A stretch of 64,000 nucleotides of DNA from Lentzea atacamensis (GTDB lineage Bacteria > Actinomycetota > Actinomycetes > Mycobacteriales > Pseudonocardiaceae), in the NCBI RefSeq assembly GCF_003269295.1, contig NZ_QLTT01000001.1, positions 205,635 through 269,634 of the forward strand. Reading direction: 5' to 3'. Each line of letters begins with the position of its first letter. Position 1 is the first letter of the stretch. Below are positions 16,673-25,350 of the stretch, piece after piece. The translations under genes and the position numbers were made by a program. The notes beneath the pieces are model-generated. The model was not told where the DNA came from. It worked only from the letters and a program-made list of their open reading frames with translations, and made no database searches.

Positions 16673-18559
16673 GTGGTGAAGATCGCTTCGTACGGGACGT
16701 GGACCTCGCCGATCAGCGCCGGCGACACCTCGAAGCCGGGTGGTGGGTTCCAGTGGGCCGACCTCGCCGGTGAGCGCGTGTGGTGGGCGGAGAGCCGGCC
16801 GGCGGAGGGCGGCAGGGTCACGCTGGTGCGTGACGGTGCCGAGGTGCTGCCCGCCCCGTGGAACGCCCGCAACCGGGTGCACGAGTACGGCGGCAGGCCG
16901 TTCGTGGTGCTGGCCGAGGACCGGGTGGCGTTCACGAACTGGGACGACCAGCGCGTTTATGTGTTCAACCCGGACGATCCGAGGCCGGTGCCGCTCACGC
17001 CCGAGCCGCCGCGGCATCACGGGCTGCGCTACGCCGACCTCTCGGCAGGCCCGGACGGCGAGGTGTGGTGCGTGCGGGAGACGATCACCGGTGACGCGCG
17101 CACCGACGTGCGCCGCGACCTGGTGGCGATCACCCCGGACGGCGAGGTGCGGGTGCTGGGCGCCTCGCACCACTTCATGACCGGCCCGAAGATCAGCCCG
17201 GACGGCACGAAGTTCGCGTGGATCGGCTGGAACCACCCGCAGATGCCGTGGGACGGCACCGAGCTGTGCGTCGCCGACGTCGGATCCGCCGAGCACCGGG
17301 TGCTGTGCGGCTCGCCGACCGAGGCGGTGTGCCAGTTCGAGTGGGAGGGCGACTCCCTGTTGGCGCTGACGGACCCGGACGGCTGGTGGAACCTGTTCCG
17401 CGTCGGCCTGGACGGTTCGCGCAAGAACCTCGCGCCGTGCGAGGAGGAGCTGGGCGGGCCGATGTGGCGGCTGGGCAACCGCTGGTTCGCCACGCTGTCG
17501 CCCGGCCGGTACCTCGTGGTCCGCTCAGGTCACCTCGCGGTGCTCGACGAGCGGTCGGCGACGGTGACCGACGTGCAGACCGACCTGCCGACGTGGGCAC
17601 CGGAACTGTCGGTGCGCGACGGCGTGGTGATCTGCGGTGCGGCGGGGCCCACGTCGGAGTTCGCGGTCGTGCGGCTGGACCTGTCCAACGGTGAGCTGAC
17701 GTATCTGACCGGCGGCGAGTCATCGCCGGAGGACGCGTATCTGCCGGTGCCGGTCGAGCGGATGTTCGGGGAGATCCCGGCGTACGTGTACGCACCGTCC
17801 AACCCGGGCTTCGCCGCGCCCGAGGGCGAGCTGCCGCCGTACGTGGTGCACGTGCACGGCGGCCCGACGGGGCGCGCGTTGCCGAAGCTCGACTCCGACA
17901 TCGCGTACTTCACCAGCCGCGGCATCGGTGTGGTGGCGGTGAACTACGGCGGCTCCACCGGCTACGGCAGGGCGTTCCGGGAGCGGCTGCGTGAGCAGTG
18001 GGGTGTCGTGGACGTGGAGGACTGCGCGTTCGTGGCCCAGCAGCTGGCCAAGGAGGGCACGGCGGATCCGCAGCGCCTGGGCATCCGGGGTGGCTCGGCG
18101 GGCGGCTGGACGTCGGCGGCGTCGCTGACCTCGACGGACGTGTACCAGTGCGGCATGGTGGCGTTCCCGATCCTGGATCTGAAGGGCTGGACGTCGGAGG
18201 GCGGCGAGACGCACGACTTCGAGTCCCGCTACGTGGAGGGCCTGGTCGGCACGCTGCCGGAGGCCGAGGAGCGGTATCGGGAGCGGTCGCCGTCGACGAA
18301 GGCTCGGTCGGTGTCGGGTCCGGTGCTGTTGCTGCAGGGCCTGGAGGACGAGATCTGCCCGCCGGAGCAGGCCGACCGGTTCGCCGCCGATCTGGCGGGG
18401 TCGGGGATCCGGCACGCCTACCTGACGTTCGAGGGTGAGCAGCACGGGTTCCGCAAGGCGGAGAACATCAAGACGGCGCTGGAGGCGGAGCTGTCGTTCT
18501 ACGGCCAGGTGTTCGGGTTCGTCCCGCCGGGCGTGCCGGTGCTGGAACTGTCGGAGTGA
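16673..18559 (+). CDS. Prolyl oligopeptidase-family (S9) serine peptidase
   Basis: A 628-residue S9 peptidase: an N-terminal beta-propeller-like half (to ~370) and a C-terminal alpha/beta-hydrolase catalytic domain. The nucleophile Ser is in IRGGSAGGWTSA (~475), the acid in LEDEICPPEQ (~560) and His in EGEQHGFR (~591). No signal peptide, so it is cytoplasmic and probably degrades short peptides. It overlaps the next gene (GTGA), so both are co-translated: a peptidase with an LD-carboxypeptidase suggests a peptide-scavenging role. Confidence 0.93.
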   Translation: MVKIASYGTWTSPISAGDTSKPGGGFQWADLAGERVWWAESRPAEGGRVTLVRDGAEVLPAPWNARNRVHEYGGRPFVVLAEDRVAFTNWDDQRVYVFNPDDPRPVPLTPEPPRHHGLRYADLSAGPDGEVWCVRETITGDARTDVRRDLVAITPDGEVRVLGASHHFMTGPKISPDGTKFAWIGWNHPQMPWDGTELCVADVGSAEHRVLCGSPTEAVCQFEWEGDSLLALTDPDGWWNLFRVGLDGSRKNLAPCEEELGGPMWRLGNRWFATLSPGRYLVVRSGHLAVLDERSATVTDVQTDLPTWAPELSVRDGVVICGAAGPTSEFAVVRLDLSNGELTYLTGGESSPEDAYLPVPVERMFGEIPAYVYAPSNPGFAAPEGELPPYVVHVHGGPTGRALPKLDSDIAYFTSRGIGVVAVNYGGSTGYGRAFRERLREQWGVVDVEDCAFVAQQLAKEGTADPQRLGIRGGSAGGWTSAASLTSTDVYQCGMVAFPILDLKGWTSEGGETHDFESRYVEGLVGTLPEAEERYRERSPSTKARSVSGPVLLLQGLEDEICPPEQADRFAADLAGSGIRHAYLTFEGEQHGFRKAENIKTALEAELSFYGQVFGFVPPGVPVLELSE

Positions 18560-19404
18560 CGTTGCTGTCGCGCGGGGACCGGGTCGCGCTGGTGTCACCG
18601 GCCGGCCCGGCTCCGGAGTCGAAGGTCGACGCGGGTGTGGCGGTGCTGCGCTCGTGGGGACTCGAGGTCACCACACCTGTGGTGGAGCGGTGGTCGCTGC
18701 CGTATCTGGCCGGGCCGGACGAGGTGCGGGCGGCGGAGTTCGTGTCGGCATGGTGCTCGGACGTGGCCGCGGTGGTGTGCGTGCGGGGCGGCTACGGGTG
18801 TCTGCGGATGACCGACCTGGTGCCGTGGAAGGACCTGCCACCACGGGTTTTCGTGGGTTCGTCGGACGTGACGGTGCTGCACGCGGAGCTCAACGCGGTC
18901 GGTCGGGCGACGGTGTTCGGGCCGATGCCGGGCACGTCGGACTTCGTGGACGACCCGGTGGCGCAGCAGCGGTTGCGGGCGTTGTTGTTCGAGGGCACGT
19001 CGTCGTGGACGGCCGGAACCGCTGTGGTGGCGGGGACCGCGCGTGGGGTGCTCACGGGCGGGAACGCGACGTTGCTGGCAGCGTCGGTGGGCGGGCCGCG
19101 GTGGGCGCCGCCGGTCGACGGCGCGATCGCGTTGCTGGAGGACATCGGCGAGGAGCCCTACCGGCTGGACCGCATCCTGACGCAGCTGGTACGGGCGGGC
19201 TGGTTCGAGCCGGTGTCGGGGATCGTGCTGGGGTCGTGGACGGACTGCGGTGACGTCGGCTCGGTGCTGCACGACCGGCTGTCGGGGCTGGGGGTGCCGG
19301 TGCTGGGTGACTTCGGGTTCGGGCATTGCGCCGGGCAGTGGTCGCTGCCGCTGGGGGTGCGGGCGGTGCTGGACGCGGCGGCGGGGACGTTGACGCTCGC
19401 CTGA
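18556..19404 (+). CDS. LD-carboxypeptidase (peptidase S66)
   Basis: A 282-residue S66 peptidase. Motifs: RGDRVALVSPAGP at the N-terminus, CVRGGYGCLRM (~74-84), nucleophile Ser in VGSSDVTVLH (~98), Glu in LLEDIGEEPYRLDR (~193) and His in FGFGHCAGQWSLPLG (~256). These enzymes remove the terminal D-Ala from peptidoglycan tetrapeptides during recycling. Starts inside the stop of the S9 peptidase gene. Shorter and only distantly related to the frameshifted S66 gene at 14-15 kb. Confidence 0.92.
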   Translation: MTLLSRGDRVALVSPAGPAPESKVDAGVAVLRSWGLEVTTPVVERWSLPYLAGPDEVRAAEFVSAWCSDVAAVVCVRGGYGCLRMTDLVPWKDLPPRVFVGSSDVTVLHAELNAVGRATVFGPMPGTSDFVDDPVAQQRLRALLFEGTSSWTAGTAVVAGTARGVLTGGNATLLAASVGGPRWAPPVDGAIALLEDIGEEPYRLDRILTQLVRAGWFEPVSGIVLGSWTDCGDVGSVLHDRLSGLGVPVLGDFGFGHCAGQWSLPLGVRAVLDAAAGTLTLA

Positions 19405-19652
19405 TCGGTGAGGCCTTCGCGGCCGGCGTGGCGGTGCTCGGGTTCCGGCGGCTGGGCGCGGTGGCGGGGAGGCTGATGCCGGTCAGACCGGTTGGGGGGC
19501 TTCGCGGGCGGCGCGGCGATGGTCGCCACGCCTCGGTTCCGGCCGCTGGGCGCGTTGCCGTTGGTCTGAGCGGTTGGGGCCTCGCGGGTGGCATGGCGGT
19601 GGTTGTCGCCGCTGCTGGGCCGACAGCTCGCCGCCGGCCCAGCCGTTCTGAG
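19405..19652. repeat. Three degenerate tandem copies of a ~78-bp unit
   Basis: The spacer after the S66 gene holds about three imperfect copies (~19405-19479, 19480-19557, 19558-19625) sharing blocks such as CTTCGCGGGCGGC, GGTTCCGGCCGCTGGGC and GAGCGGTTGGGG. I see no gene in it. It looks like an intergenic mini-satellite. Confidence 0.6.
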
Positions 19653-20366
19653 CTAGTTGTTGAGTGCTTCCCTCGCGGCGATGGCGGCGCGGCAGGCGTG
19701 GACGAAGTCCCAGAAGACCTCGGTCGTGGTGTGCCGGCGGTCGGAGCGGGAGTTCTCGGCGAACATGGCGTTGCGCAGCGGCGTGGTGAGTTCCAGCTGG
19801 CCGCCCTGCCTGGAGCGGGTGCGGTTGGCGATGTTCGCGCGGTCGTAGCCGCCCAGTATCGGGTGGTCGACGGCGTCGACGGTGTGGAACCCGGCGCGGC
19901 GCAGCCTGGTCAGCAGTTCCAGGCGCAGCAGCGCGTCGCGGCCGCCGACGAGCACGGCGCGGTCGTGGTCTTCCAGCCCGGCGGCCGCGGCGGTGCAGCC
20001 GTGCAGGCCCAGGGCGTGGGAGGCGCCGGAGACGAGGGTGCGGGCCACGCGGTCGTCGCAGTTGGACGAGGTGACGTGCAGCTCGTCGTTGGCGATCGAC
20101 CGCAGGCCCTCGAACATCCAGTAGTCGTGCGTCTGGCCGATCGGCACGCGGGTGGAGGGGTGGTAGCCCGCGATCGCGAGGCAGAGTTCCGAGGTGCCGA
20201 TCTCGATGCCGCCGCCGTGCGGGGCGAGGATCACCGAGGGCGTGCGGGGCCGGTGCCGCTTGAATCGGCGCCGGTAGTCCACCCGTTCCACCAGGCGTGG
20301 ATCGGCGTAGAGGTCGGAATTGGACGCGTAGACGTCTAACGCCGTCCACTGGGGCTGGGGTCTCAT
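19653..20366 (-). CDS. Poly-gamma-glutamate hydrolase family protein (DUF867)
   Basis: A 237-residue protein of the phage-type poly-gamma-glutamate hydrolase family, zinc peptidases related to carboxypeptidases. Seen: VILAPHGGGIEIGTSEL (HGGGIE zinc-binding block, ~45-60) and downstream ELHVTSSNCDD (His ~96), both normal for the family. Host enzymes of this kind are chromosomal as well as prophage-borne; no phage genes are nearby. I chose ATG 20366, ten bases after TAGGCT; an earlier ATG at 20393 is possible. Confidence 0.82.
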   Translation of the reverse strand: MRPQPQWTALDVYASNSDLYADPRLVERVDYRRRFKRHRPRTPSVILAPHGGGIEIGTSELCLAIAGYHPSTRVPIGQTHDYWMFEGLRSIANDELHVTSSNCDDRVARTLVSGASHALGLHGCTAAAAGLEDHDRAVLVGGRDALLRLELLTRLRRAGFHTVDAVDHPILGGYDRANIANRTRSRQGGQLELTTPLRNAMFAENSRSDRRHTTTEVFWDFVHACRAAIAAREALNN

Positions 20367-20420
20367 GGCGGGCGGAAGCCTACCTGGCGTCACCCGGTCG
20401 GCCGCCGCCCGCCGGGTGAG

Positions 20421-20852
20421 TCACGCGTCGATCTGCTTGGGCGCTTCCTCGCCCGAGCTGATGGCGATCTTGCGGGGCTTCGCGCGCTCGGCGATCGGGA
20501 TCCGCAGCGTCAGCACACCCGCGTCGTACTTGGCGTCGATGTGGTCGGTGTCGAGCGTGTCGCCCAGGAACAGCTGGCGCGAGAAGGCGCCCAGCGGCCT
20601 CTCCGACACCTGCATCTCGACGTCCTTGCCGACCGGCCGGCGCTCGGCCCTGACGGTGAGGACGTTGCGCTCGACGTCGAGCTCGATCGCGTCCGGTGTC
20701 ACGCCGGGCAGGTCGAAGCACACGACGAACTGGTCACCGTCGCGGTAGGCGTCCATCGGCATCGCCGTGGGCCGCGACCACGTCCCCGGCGTCCCGAAGA
20801 CCTGCTGCGTCAGCCGGTCCAGCTCGCGGAACGGGTCAGTGCGCATCAACAT
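20421..20852 (-). CDS. hsp18: Small heat-shock protein Hsp20/Hsp18
   Basis: A 143-residue alpha-crystallin-type chaperone: N-terminal [15 protein letters not shown], core domain from ~33 to ~125 ([60 protein letters not shown]) and the AKPRKIAI tail motif for oligomerisation. It prevents aggregation of unfolded proteins. ATG 20852 sits six bases behind GGAGG. Divergent from a RheA-like gene with two operators between, so it should be heat-induced by derepression. Symbol by analogy with Streptomyces albus. Confidence 0.92.
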   Translation of the reverse strand: MLMRTDPFRELDRLTQQVFGTPGTWSRPTAMPMDAYRDGDQFVVCFDLPGVTPDAIELDVERNVLTVRAERRPVGKDVEMQVSERPLGAFSRQLFLGDTLDTDHIDAKYDAGVLTLRIPIAERAKPRKIAISSGEEAPKQIDA

Positions 20853-20902
20853 CTGACACCTCCTGTTTATCCCTCTGTGGACTGTCAATGCGCTGTGCCT
20901 CC

Positions 20903-20931
20903 GTTGTAGCATGTCGTCGGAACGATGACAA
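20903..20931 (-). promoter_or_regulatory. hsp18 promoter
   Basis: Minus strand TTGTCA (-35, 20931-20926), 17-base spacer, TACAAC (-10, 20908-20903). The left operator covers most of the -35 and spacer, fitting repression by occlusion. Confidence 0.6.
20913..20929. promoter_or_regulatory. RheA-type operator, copy 1
   Basis: GTCGTC-GGAAC-GATGAC, one mismatch from a perfect palindrome; with flanking bases it reads TGTCGTC-N5-GATGACA, close to the TGTCATC-N5-GATGACA site I recall for S. albus RheA. Confidence 0.75.
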
Positions 20932-20939
20932 GCCCATCG

Positions 20940-20956
20940 GTCATCGGAAGGATGAC
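20940..20956. promoter_or_regulatory. RheA-type operator, copy 2
   Basis: Perfect palindrome GTCATC-GGAAG-GATGAC ending at the base before the regulator's ATG; 27 bp from copy 1. Its GGAAGG also serves as the ribosome binding site, so binding here would also hide the gene's own 5' end. Confidence 0.75.
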
Positions 20957-21496
20957 ATGACGAGTGACTACGAAACCGTCCGCAAGACCGCCTCGTCCCC
21001 CGGCGATGCGAACCAGGTGCTCGCCGCGCTGATGTTGCTGCGGCAGCTGCGCGACGAGCTGTCGGGCTGGGAACCGCAGCTGATCGAGGCGGCTCGCGCG
21101 CTGGGGACGAGCTGGGCCGATCTCGCGCCGGCGCTGGGGGTGGCGAGCCGGCAGGCGGCGGAGCGCCGGTATCTGCGGGTGCGGCGGACCGGCGAGGCCG
21201 GGACGGGTGACGAGCGGGTGCAGGCCGAGCGCGACCGGCGGGCCGGCGACAGGGCGGTGGCGGCGTGGGCTCGGGAGAACGCGGGCGTGCTGCGGATGCT
21301 GGCCGCGCAGGTCGGGCAGCACTCGCCGGAGGTGCGGCAGGCGCTGGGCAGTGAGGACGCCGCGGGCCTGCTGGGGCCGCTGGCGGACGCGCAGCACGGC
21401 TTGCGGGCCGGGCAGCCGGGGCTCGCGGAGCAGATCGCGGAGATCGGGGCGCAGACCGACCAGGTGCGGACGGACGCGCTGAATCGCCGCGGCTAG
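20957..21496 (+). CDS. rheA: RheA-like heat-shock repressor (HSP18 transcriptional regulator)
   Basis: A 179-residue helical protein with a helix-turn-helix at ~45-75 ([29 protein letters not shown]) and a long helical C-terminal half. It is divergent from hsp18, with RheA-type operators between, so I infer it is the thermosensing repressor of hsp18 and of itself. RheA of S. albus changes conformation with temperature; nothing in the sequence proves that here. The upstream in-frame start at 20696 would lie inside hsp18; ATG 20957 has GGAAGG upstream. Confidence 0.82.
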   Translation: MTSDYETVRKTASSPGDANQVLAALMLLRQLRDELSGWEPQLIEAARALGTSWADLAPALGVASRQAAERRYLRVRRTGEAGTGDERVQAERDRRAGDRAVAAWARENAGVLRMLAAQVGQHSPEVRQALGSEDAAGLLGPLADAQHGLRAGQPGLAEQIAEIGAQTDQVRTDALNRRG

Positions 21497-21506
21497 CGTG
21501 GAGGGC

Positions 21507-21829
21507 ATGCGCGTCAACGCGGTCACTGTCGGCACCTCGAAGCCGCGAGAGCTTGCCGGCTTCTACGCGCGGTTGCTCGGCGCCGGGGTGGGCGGTGCCG
21601 ATGACGACTGGGTCGAGGTGCGGGTGCCGGGCGGGTTCACCCTGGGATTCGAGCGGAAGCGGGTGAGCGGACGGCGTCACAGCACCTGGACGTCGAGGTC
21701 GACGACCTGGACGAGGCGGTGAGGCGCGCCGTGGCGTGTGGGGCGGTGCCGGCCGGGGTGCAGCCGCAGGAGGACGTGCGGGTGCTGTTCGATCCGGACT
21801 GGCACCCGTTCTGCCTCTTCTTGGGCTAG
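21507..21829 (+). pseudogene. Glyoxalase/VOC-family protein, frameshifted
   Basis: A ~105-residue vicinal-oxygen-chelate half: [22 protein letters not shown] in the first frame, then [18 protein letters not shown] and [15 protein letters not shown] in another frame up to the TAG at 21829. The shift falls around 21660-21690, between ERKRVSG and TASQHLD, and is not in a homopolymer. The -10 box TAGCGT (21494-21499) shares the rheA stop codon. Probably non-functional. Confidence 0.72.
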
Positions 21830-22332
21830 AGCCGCTGGGCGAGCAGTCGTCCTGGCCAGGTGCCGTCCTTGGCGGTGAACGTCGCGATCGGGGTGAAGCC
21901 CTGCTTCTCGTAGTAGGCGACGAGGCGGTGGTCGTCGCCGTCGTAGCAGTCGACACGCAGGAGTTCCGCGCCGGCGGCGCGTGCCTCGGTGCGGGCGTGG
22001 GCCAGCAAGGTGGCTCCGACGCCCGCACCGGCGAAGGCGCGTGCGGTGACCAGCAGGGACACGTAGTGCTCGGGTTCCGTCGCGGGTGGCACGTAGTCCG
22101 GGGACGTGGTGGACGTGATGACCACCCCGGCCACCACCCCGTCGACGACGGCGAGCCACACGGTGCCGGACGACGCGAGCTGGGTGAACCGGTCGACGGC
22201 GGCCGGAATGGCGGACCAGTGGCCGGTCCCCCACTGGCCGGTGCGCCCCCGGGAGGCGAGCCAGTCCTGGGCGTCGTCGAGCATCCGCATGATCGCCGGC
22301 ACGTCGGCCGGTCCACCCCGCACCACATCCAT
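21826..22332 (-). CDS. GNAT-family N-acetyltransferase
   Basis: A 168-residue GCN5-type acetyltransferase. The acetyl-CoA-binding motif A is [23 protein letters not shown] (GAGVGA pyrophosphate loop, ~103-108), followed by [26 protein letters not shown], the usual motif B. It is the last gene of the HAD-kinase-dehydrogenase operon, four bases behind the dehydrogenase. The acceptor substrate is not evident. Confidence 0.88.
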   Translation of the reverse strand: MDVVRGGPADVPAIMRMLDDAQDWLASRGRTGQWGTGHWSAIPAAVDRFTQLASSGTVWLAVVDGVVAGVVITSTTSPDYVPPATEPEHYVSLLVTARAFAGAGVGATLLAHARTEARAAGAELLRVDCYDGDDHRLVAYYEKQGFTPIATFTAKDGTWPGRLLAQRL

Positions 22333-22336
22333 GGCT

Positions 22337-23548
22337 CTACTGGTACTTCTTGAGCTCCCGCTTGGCCAGCGACATGCGGTGGACCTCGTCGGGGCCGTCG
22401 GCGATGCGCAGGGTGCGGGTGGCGGCCCAGAGTTCGGCGAGGGGGAAGTCCTGGCTGACGCCGGCGCCGCCGTGGGCCTGGATGGCCTTGTCGAGGACCC
22501 ATTCGGCCATCAGCGGGGTGCCGATCTTGATGGCCTGGATCTCGGTGTGGGCGCCCTTGTTGCCGACGGTGTCCATCAGCCACGCGGTCTTCAACACGAG
22601 TAGCCGGGCCTGTTCGATGCGGACGCGGGACTCGGCGATCCACTCGTGCACGACGCCCTGGGCGGCGATGGGCTTGCCGAACGCGACGCGGGAGGCGGCG
22701 CGCCTGCACATCAGTTCCAGGGCGCGTTCGGCCATGCCGATCAGGCGCATGCAGTGGTGGATGCGGCCGGGGCCGAGCCGGGCCTGCGCGATGGCGAAGC
22801 CCTCGCCCTCCCCGGCGATGAGGTTGGACGCCGGGACGCGCACGTTGTCGAAGACGATCTCGGCGTGGCCGCCGTGCGCGTAGTCCTGATAGCCGAAGAC
22901 GTGCATGGCGCGCTTGACGGTGATGCCGGGGGTGTCGCGCGGGACGAGGATCTGCGACTGCTGGCGGTGCCGGTCGGCTTCGGGGTCGGTCTTGCCCATC
23001 ACGATGAAGATGGCGCAGTTGGGGTTCATCGCGCCGGAGGACCACCACTTGCGGCCGTTGATGACGTACTCGTCGCCGTCGCGTTCGATGCGGGTCGCGA
23101 TGTTGGTGGCGTCGGAGGAGGCGACGTCGGGTTCGGTCATGCAGAACGCCGAGCGGATCTCGCCGTCGAGCAGCGGCTGCAGCCACTGCTTCTTCTGCTC
23201 GTCGGTGCCGAACATGGCCAGCACCTCCATGTTGCCGGTGTCCGGCGCGGCGCAGTTGAGCGCTTCGGGGGCGAGGTGCGGGCTGCGGCCGGTGATCTCG
23301 GCCAGGGGCGCGTACTGCAGGTTCGTCAGGCCCGCGCCGTGCTCGGCGTCGGGCAGGAACAGGTTCCACAGGCCTTGCTTGCGGGCCTCGGCCTTGAGTT
23401 CCTCGAGGACGGGCTGGCGTTCCCACGGGTCGGCGGCGTCGTGGAGTTGCTGCTCCAGCACGGCTTCGGCCGGGTAGACGTGGGAGTCCATGAAGGCCAG
23501 CAGGCGGGAGCGGAGTTCCTCGGTCGTGGCGTCGTAGGCGAAGTCCAT
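22337..23548 (-). CDS. Acyl-CoA dehydrogenase (ACAD10/11-like)
   Basis: A 403-residue FAD-dependent dehydrogenase. FAD/substrate motifs are [15 protein letters not shown] (~132-146) and [10 protein letters not shown] (~166-175); the C-terminal [32 protein letters not shown] is the conserved FAD-binding block and ends in the KRELKKYQ tail. It lies one base behind an APH-like kinase and in one operon with a HAD phosphatase, the same three modules fused in vertebrate ACAD10. That context points to 4-hydroxyacyl-CoA catabolism rather than straight-chain beta-oxidation. Confidence 0.93.
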   Translation of the reverse strand: MDFAYDATTEELRSRLLAFMDSHVYPAEAVLEQQLHDAADPWERQPVLEELKAEARKQGLWNLFLPDAEHGAGLTNLQYAPLAEITGRSPHLAPEALNCAAPDTGNMEVLAMFGTDEQKKQWLQPLLDGEIRSAFCMTEPDVASSDATNIATRIERDGDEYVINGRKWWSSGAMNPNCAIFIVMGKTDPEADRHRQQSQILVPRDTPGITVKRAMHVFGYQDYAHGGHAEIVFDNVRVPASNLIAGEGEGFAIAQARLGPGRIHHCMRLIGMAERALELMCRRAASRVAFGKPIAAQGVVHEWIAESRVRIEQARLLVLKTAWLMDTVGNKGAHTEIQAIKIGTPLMAEWVLDKAIQAHGGAGVSQDFPLAELWAATRTLRIADGPDEVHRMSLAKRELKKYQ

Positions 23549-23549
23549 G

Positions 23550-24554
23550 TCAGAGCTCCTTGTGGGCGGCGGCGAGTCCCTGCCGCACGAGGGGGACGGT
23601 GAAGGCGCCGAGCTTTTCGAAGCCGGCTCCGACGGTCTTGCCGCCGGCGAAGCGGTAGTGGATGCCTTCGACGATGACGGCGAGCTTGAAGTAGCCGAAG
23701 GCGATGTACCAGCCGAGGCCGGAGGTGTCGGTGCCGGTGCGGGCGGTGTAGCGGGCGACGAGCTCGTCGGGGGTCAGGAATCCCGGCAGGGAGGGGACGC
23801 TGCCGGTGATGGGGTCGTTGTCGACGCCGAGGCCCGCCCAGTAGACGTGGAGCAGGCCGAGGTCGGCGAGCGGGTCGCCGAGGGTGGCCATCTCCCAGTC
23901 CAGGACGGCGCTGATCTCGAGCGGGTCGCGGGTGACGAGCGCGTTGTCGAGGCGGTAGTCGCCGTGGATGATCGCGGCGCGAGCCGAGGCCGGGATGGTG
24001 TCGGCGAGCTTGGCGCGCAGGTCGTCGATGCCGGGCAGGTCGCGGCTGCGGGAGGCGTCGAGCTGCTTGCCCCACCGCGCGACCTGGCGGGCGAGGAATC
24101 CTTCCGGCCGGCCGAAGTCCTGCAGGCCGACCGAGGCCGGGTCGACGGAGTGCAGGTCGGCGAGCACGTCGACCAGCCGCTCCGAGAGCGTGCGCGCCAT
24201 GTCCGGGGTGAGCCACGGGCACTGCGACCGTTCGCGCAGCGCGGCGCCGGGCATCTCCTCCATCAGGTAGAACGGCGCGCCGATCACGGAGGTGTCCTCG
24301 ACGAGCAGCTTCGCGCCCGGCACCGGCACGGTCGTGCCCGCCAGCGCGGAGATGACGCGGAACTCGCGCGCCATGTCGTGCGCGGTCGCGAGGACGTGGC
24401 CCAGCGGCGGGCGGCGCAGGACCCACCGCTGGGTGCCGTCGGTGACGCGGTAGGTGAGGTTGGAGCGGCCGCCGGGGAACAGTTCGCCGGTGAGCGGTCC
24501 TGTGCCGAGGTGGGCGGCGAGTGCCCCGAGGTCGAGGCCGGGGAGGTCGGTCAC
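23550..24554 (-). CDS. APH-like phosphotransferase, ACAD10/11 kinase module
   Basis: A 334-residue aminoglycoside-phosphotransferase-fold kinase with [12 protein letters not shown] (ATP loop), [18 protein letters not shown], the catalytic [14 protein letters not shown] (Asp ~208) and [17 protein letters not shown] (Mg site ~229-244). This PPLG and GDYRLDN wording is that of the ACAD11-associated kinases, which phosphorylate a 4-hydroxyacyl-CoA so that the dehydrogenase partner can eliminate phosphate. GTG 24554 overlaps the HAD stop (GTGA), so synthesis is coupled. Confidence 0.9.
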   Translation of the reverse strand: MTDLPGLDLGALAAHLGTGPLTGELFPGGRSNLTYRVTDGTQRWVLRRPPLGHVLATAHDMAREFRVISALAGTTVPVPGAKLLVEDTSVIGAPFYLMEEMPGAALRERSQCPWLTPDMARTLSERLVDVLADLHSVDPASVGLQDFGRPEGFLARQVARWGKQLDASRSRDLPGIDDLRAKLADTIPASARAAIIHGDYRLDNALVTRDPLEISAVLDWEMATLGDPLADLGLLHVYWAGLGVDNDPITGSVPSLPGFLTPDELVARYTARTGTDTSGLGWYIAFGYFKLAVIVEGIHYRFAGGKTVGAGFEKLGAFTVPLVRQGLAAAHKEL

Positions 24555-25204
24555 AGGGTCACTCCGAGGGTGGCGAGGTTGGCGCGGGTGTCGTCGGCGG
24601 TGGTGTGACGGAAGGCGTGCATGCCGGCGGACTTGGCGGCTTCGACGTTGACGGGGGCGTCGTCGAAGAACACGGCGCGGCCGGCGGGGACCCCGATCTG
24701 GCCGAGGGTGTGGTGGTAGATGCGCTCGTCGGGTTTGCGCAGACCGACGCGGCCGCTGATCACGATGGTGTCGAACAGCTCGATCAGCAGGTCCTTGGGA
24801 TAGCCCTCGCCCCAGCTGTTGGACAGCAGCGCGGTGTGCAGGCCGGCGGCGCGGGCTTTGCGGACGAGCTCGACCATCGCCGGATCGGGGGTGGCGCCGC
24901 CGAACATGCGCCGCAGCAGCCCTGTCTCCTCGACCTTGGCGCCGCTGGAGGTGATCAGCTCGGCGGCGAGCAGCCGTTCGAACTGCGCGACCGTCAGCTC
25001 GCCGGTCTCCAGGCGGTGGACGGGGTTGCCCGGGAGCGCGTCGCGGCTCATCCACTCGCGCATGACGCGGTTGTAGACGTCCCGGTCGATGGCTTCGGCG
25101 TGCAGCCACGCGCCGACGAACTCGGGCACGGAGACCGTCATGACGCCGCCCCAGTCGAAGACCAGTGCGTCGACGAGCGGTTCCGGAAGTGTCGTGTCAC
25201 CCAC
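24551..25204 (-). CDS. HAD-family hydrolase (ACAD10-type HAD module)
   Basis: A 217-residue HAD protein. Motif I is LVFDWGGVM (nucleophile Asp ~15; the usual second Asp is Gly, as in the sEH/ACAD10 N-terminal domains), motif II LLSNSWG, motif III K in RKPDERIYHH and motif IV FFDDAPVNVEAA. First gene of the operon. GTG 25204 is seven bases after TACCCT, which overlaps a 16-bp palindrome; longer starts would read through that control region. Likely a phosphatase acting with the kinase and dehydrogenase. Confidence 0.88.
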   Translation of the reverse strand: MGDTTLPEPLVDALVFDWGGVMTVSVPEFVGAWLHAEAIDRDVYNRVMREWMSRDALPGNPVHRLETGELTVAQFERLLAAELITSSGAKVEETGLLRRMFGGATPDPAMVELVRKARAAGLHTALLSNSWGEGYPKDLLIELFDTIVISGRVGLRKPDERIYHHTLGQIGVPAGRAVFFDDAPVNVEAAKSAGMHAFRHTTADDTRANLATLGVTL

Positions 25205-25215
25205 GAGTCGGAGGG

Positions 25216-25231
25216 TACCGACCGGTCGGTA
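25216..25231. promoter_or_regulatory. 16-bp palindromic operator of the ACAD operon
   Basis: TACCGACCGGTCGGTA is a perfect palindrome that overlaps the -10 box (minus-strand TACCCT, 25217-25212). The form is that of TetR-family operators of lipid and aromatic-acid CoA pathways. No TetR gene is adjacent. Confidence 0.7.
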
Positions 25232-25350
25232 TGTCGGCAACCGGTGATCGGGAACATCGACTTTCGGATGATGGAACAAGTCGTCCTTCAGCCGTTTTAT
25301 CCCTTTGCGGATGTCGATACGTTCGAGTCCGAAGGGGGTTGTAACTACAC

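Noticed and set aside
18556..19404. Microcin C self-immunity for the second S66 gene
   Set aside because: It has the SSDVT nucleophile block of ordinary LD-carboxypeptidases and sits with an S9 peptidase; only the first S66 gene is MccF-like.
19405..19652. CRISPR array
   Set aside because: Three diverged ~78-bp units without regular spacers, and no cas genes.
19653..20366. Prophage remnant because of the poly-gamma-glutamate hydrolase
   Set aside because: No integrase, capsid, lysis or packaging genes nearby; the family is also common in actinomycete chromosomes.
20421..23426. A 1001-codon minus-strand frame running into hsp18
   Set aside because: The true hsp18 start is at 20852 with a good Shine-Dalgarno. 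Upstream it is a shadow of the rheA, GNAT and dehydrogenase region.
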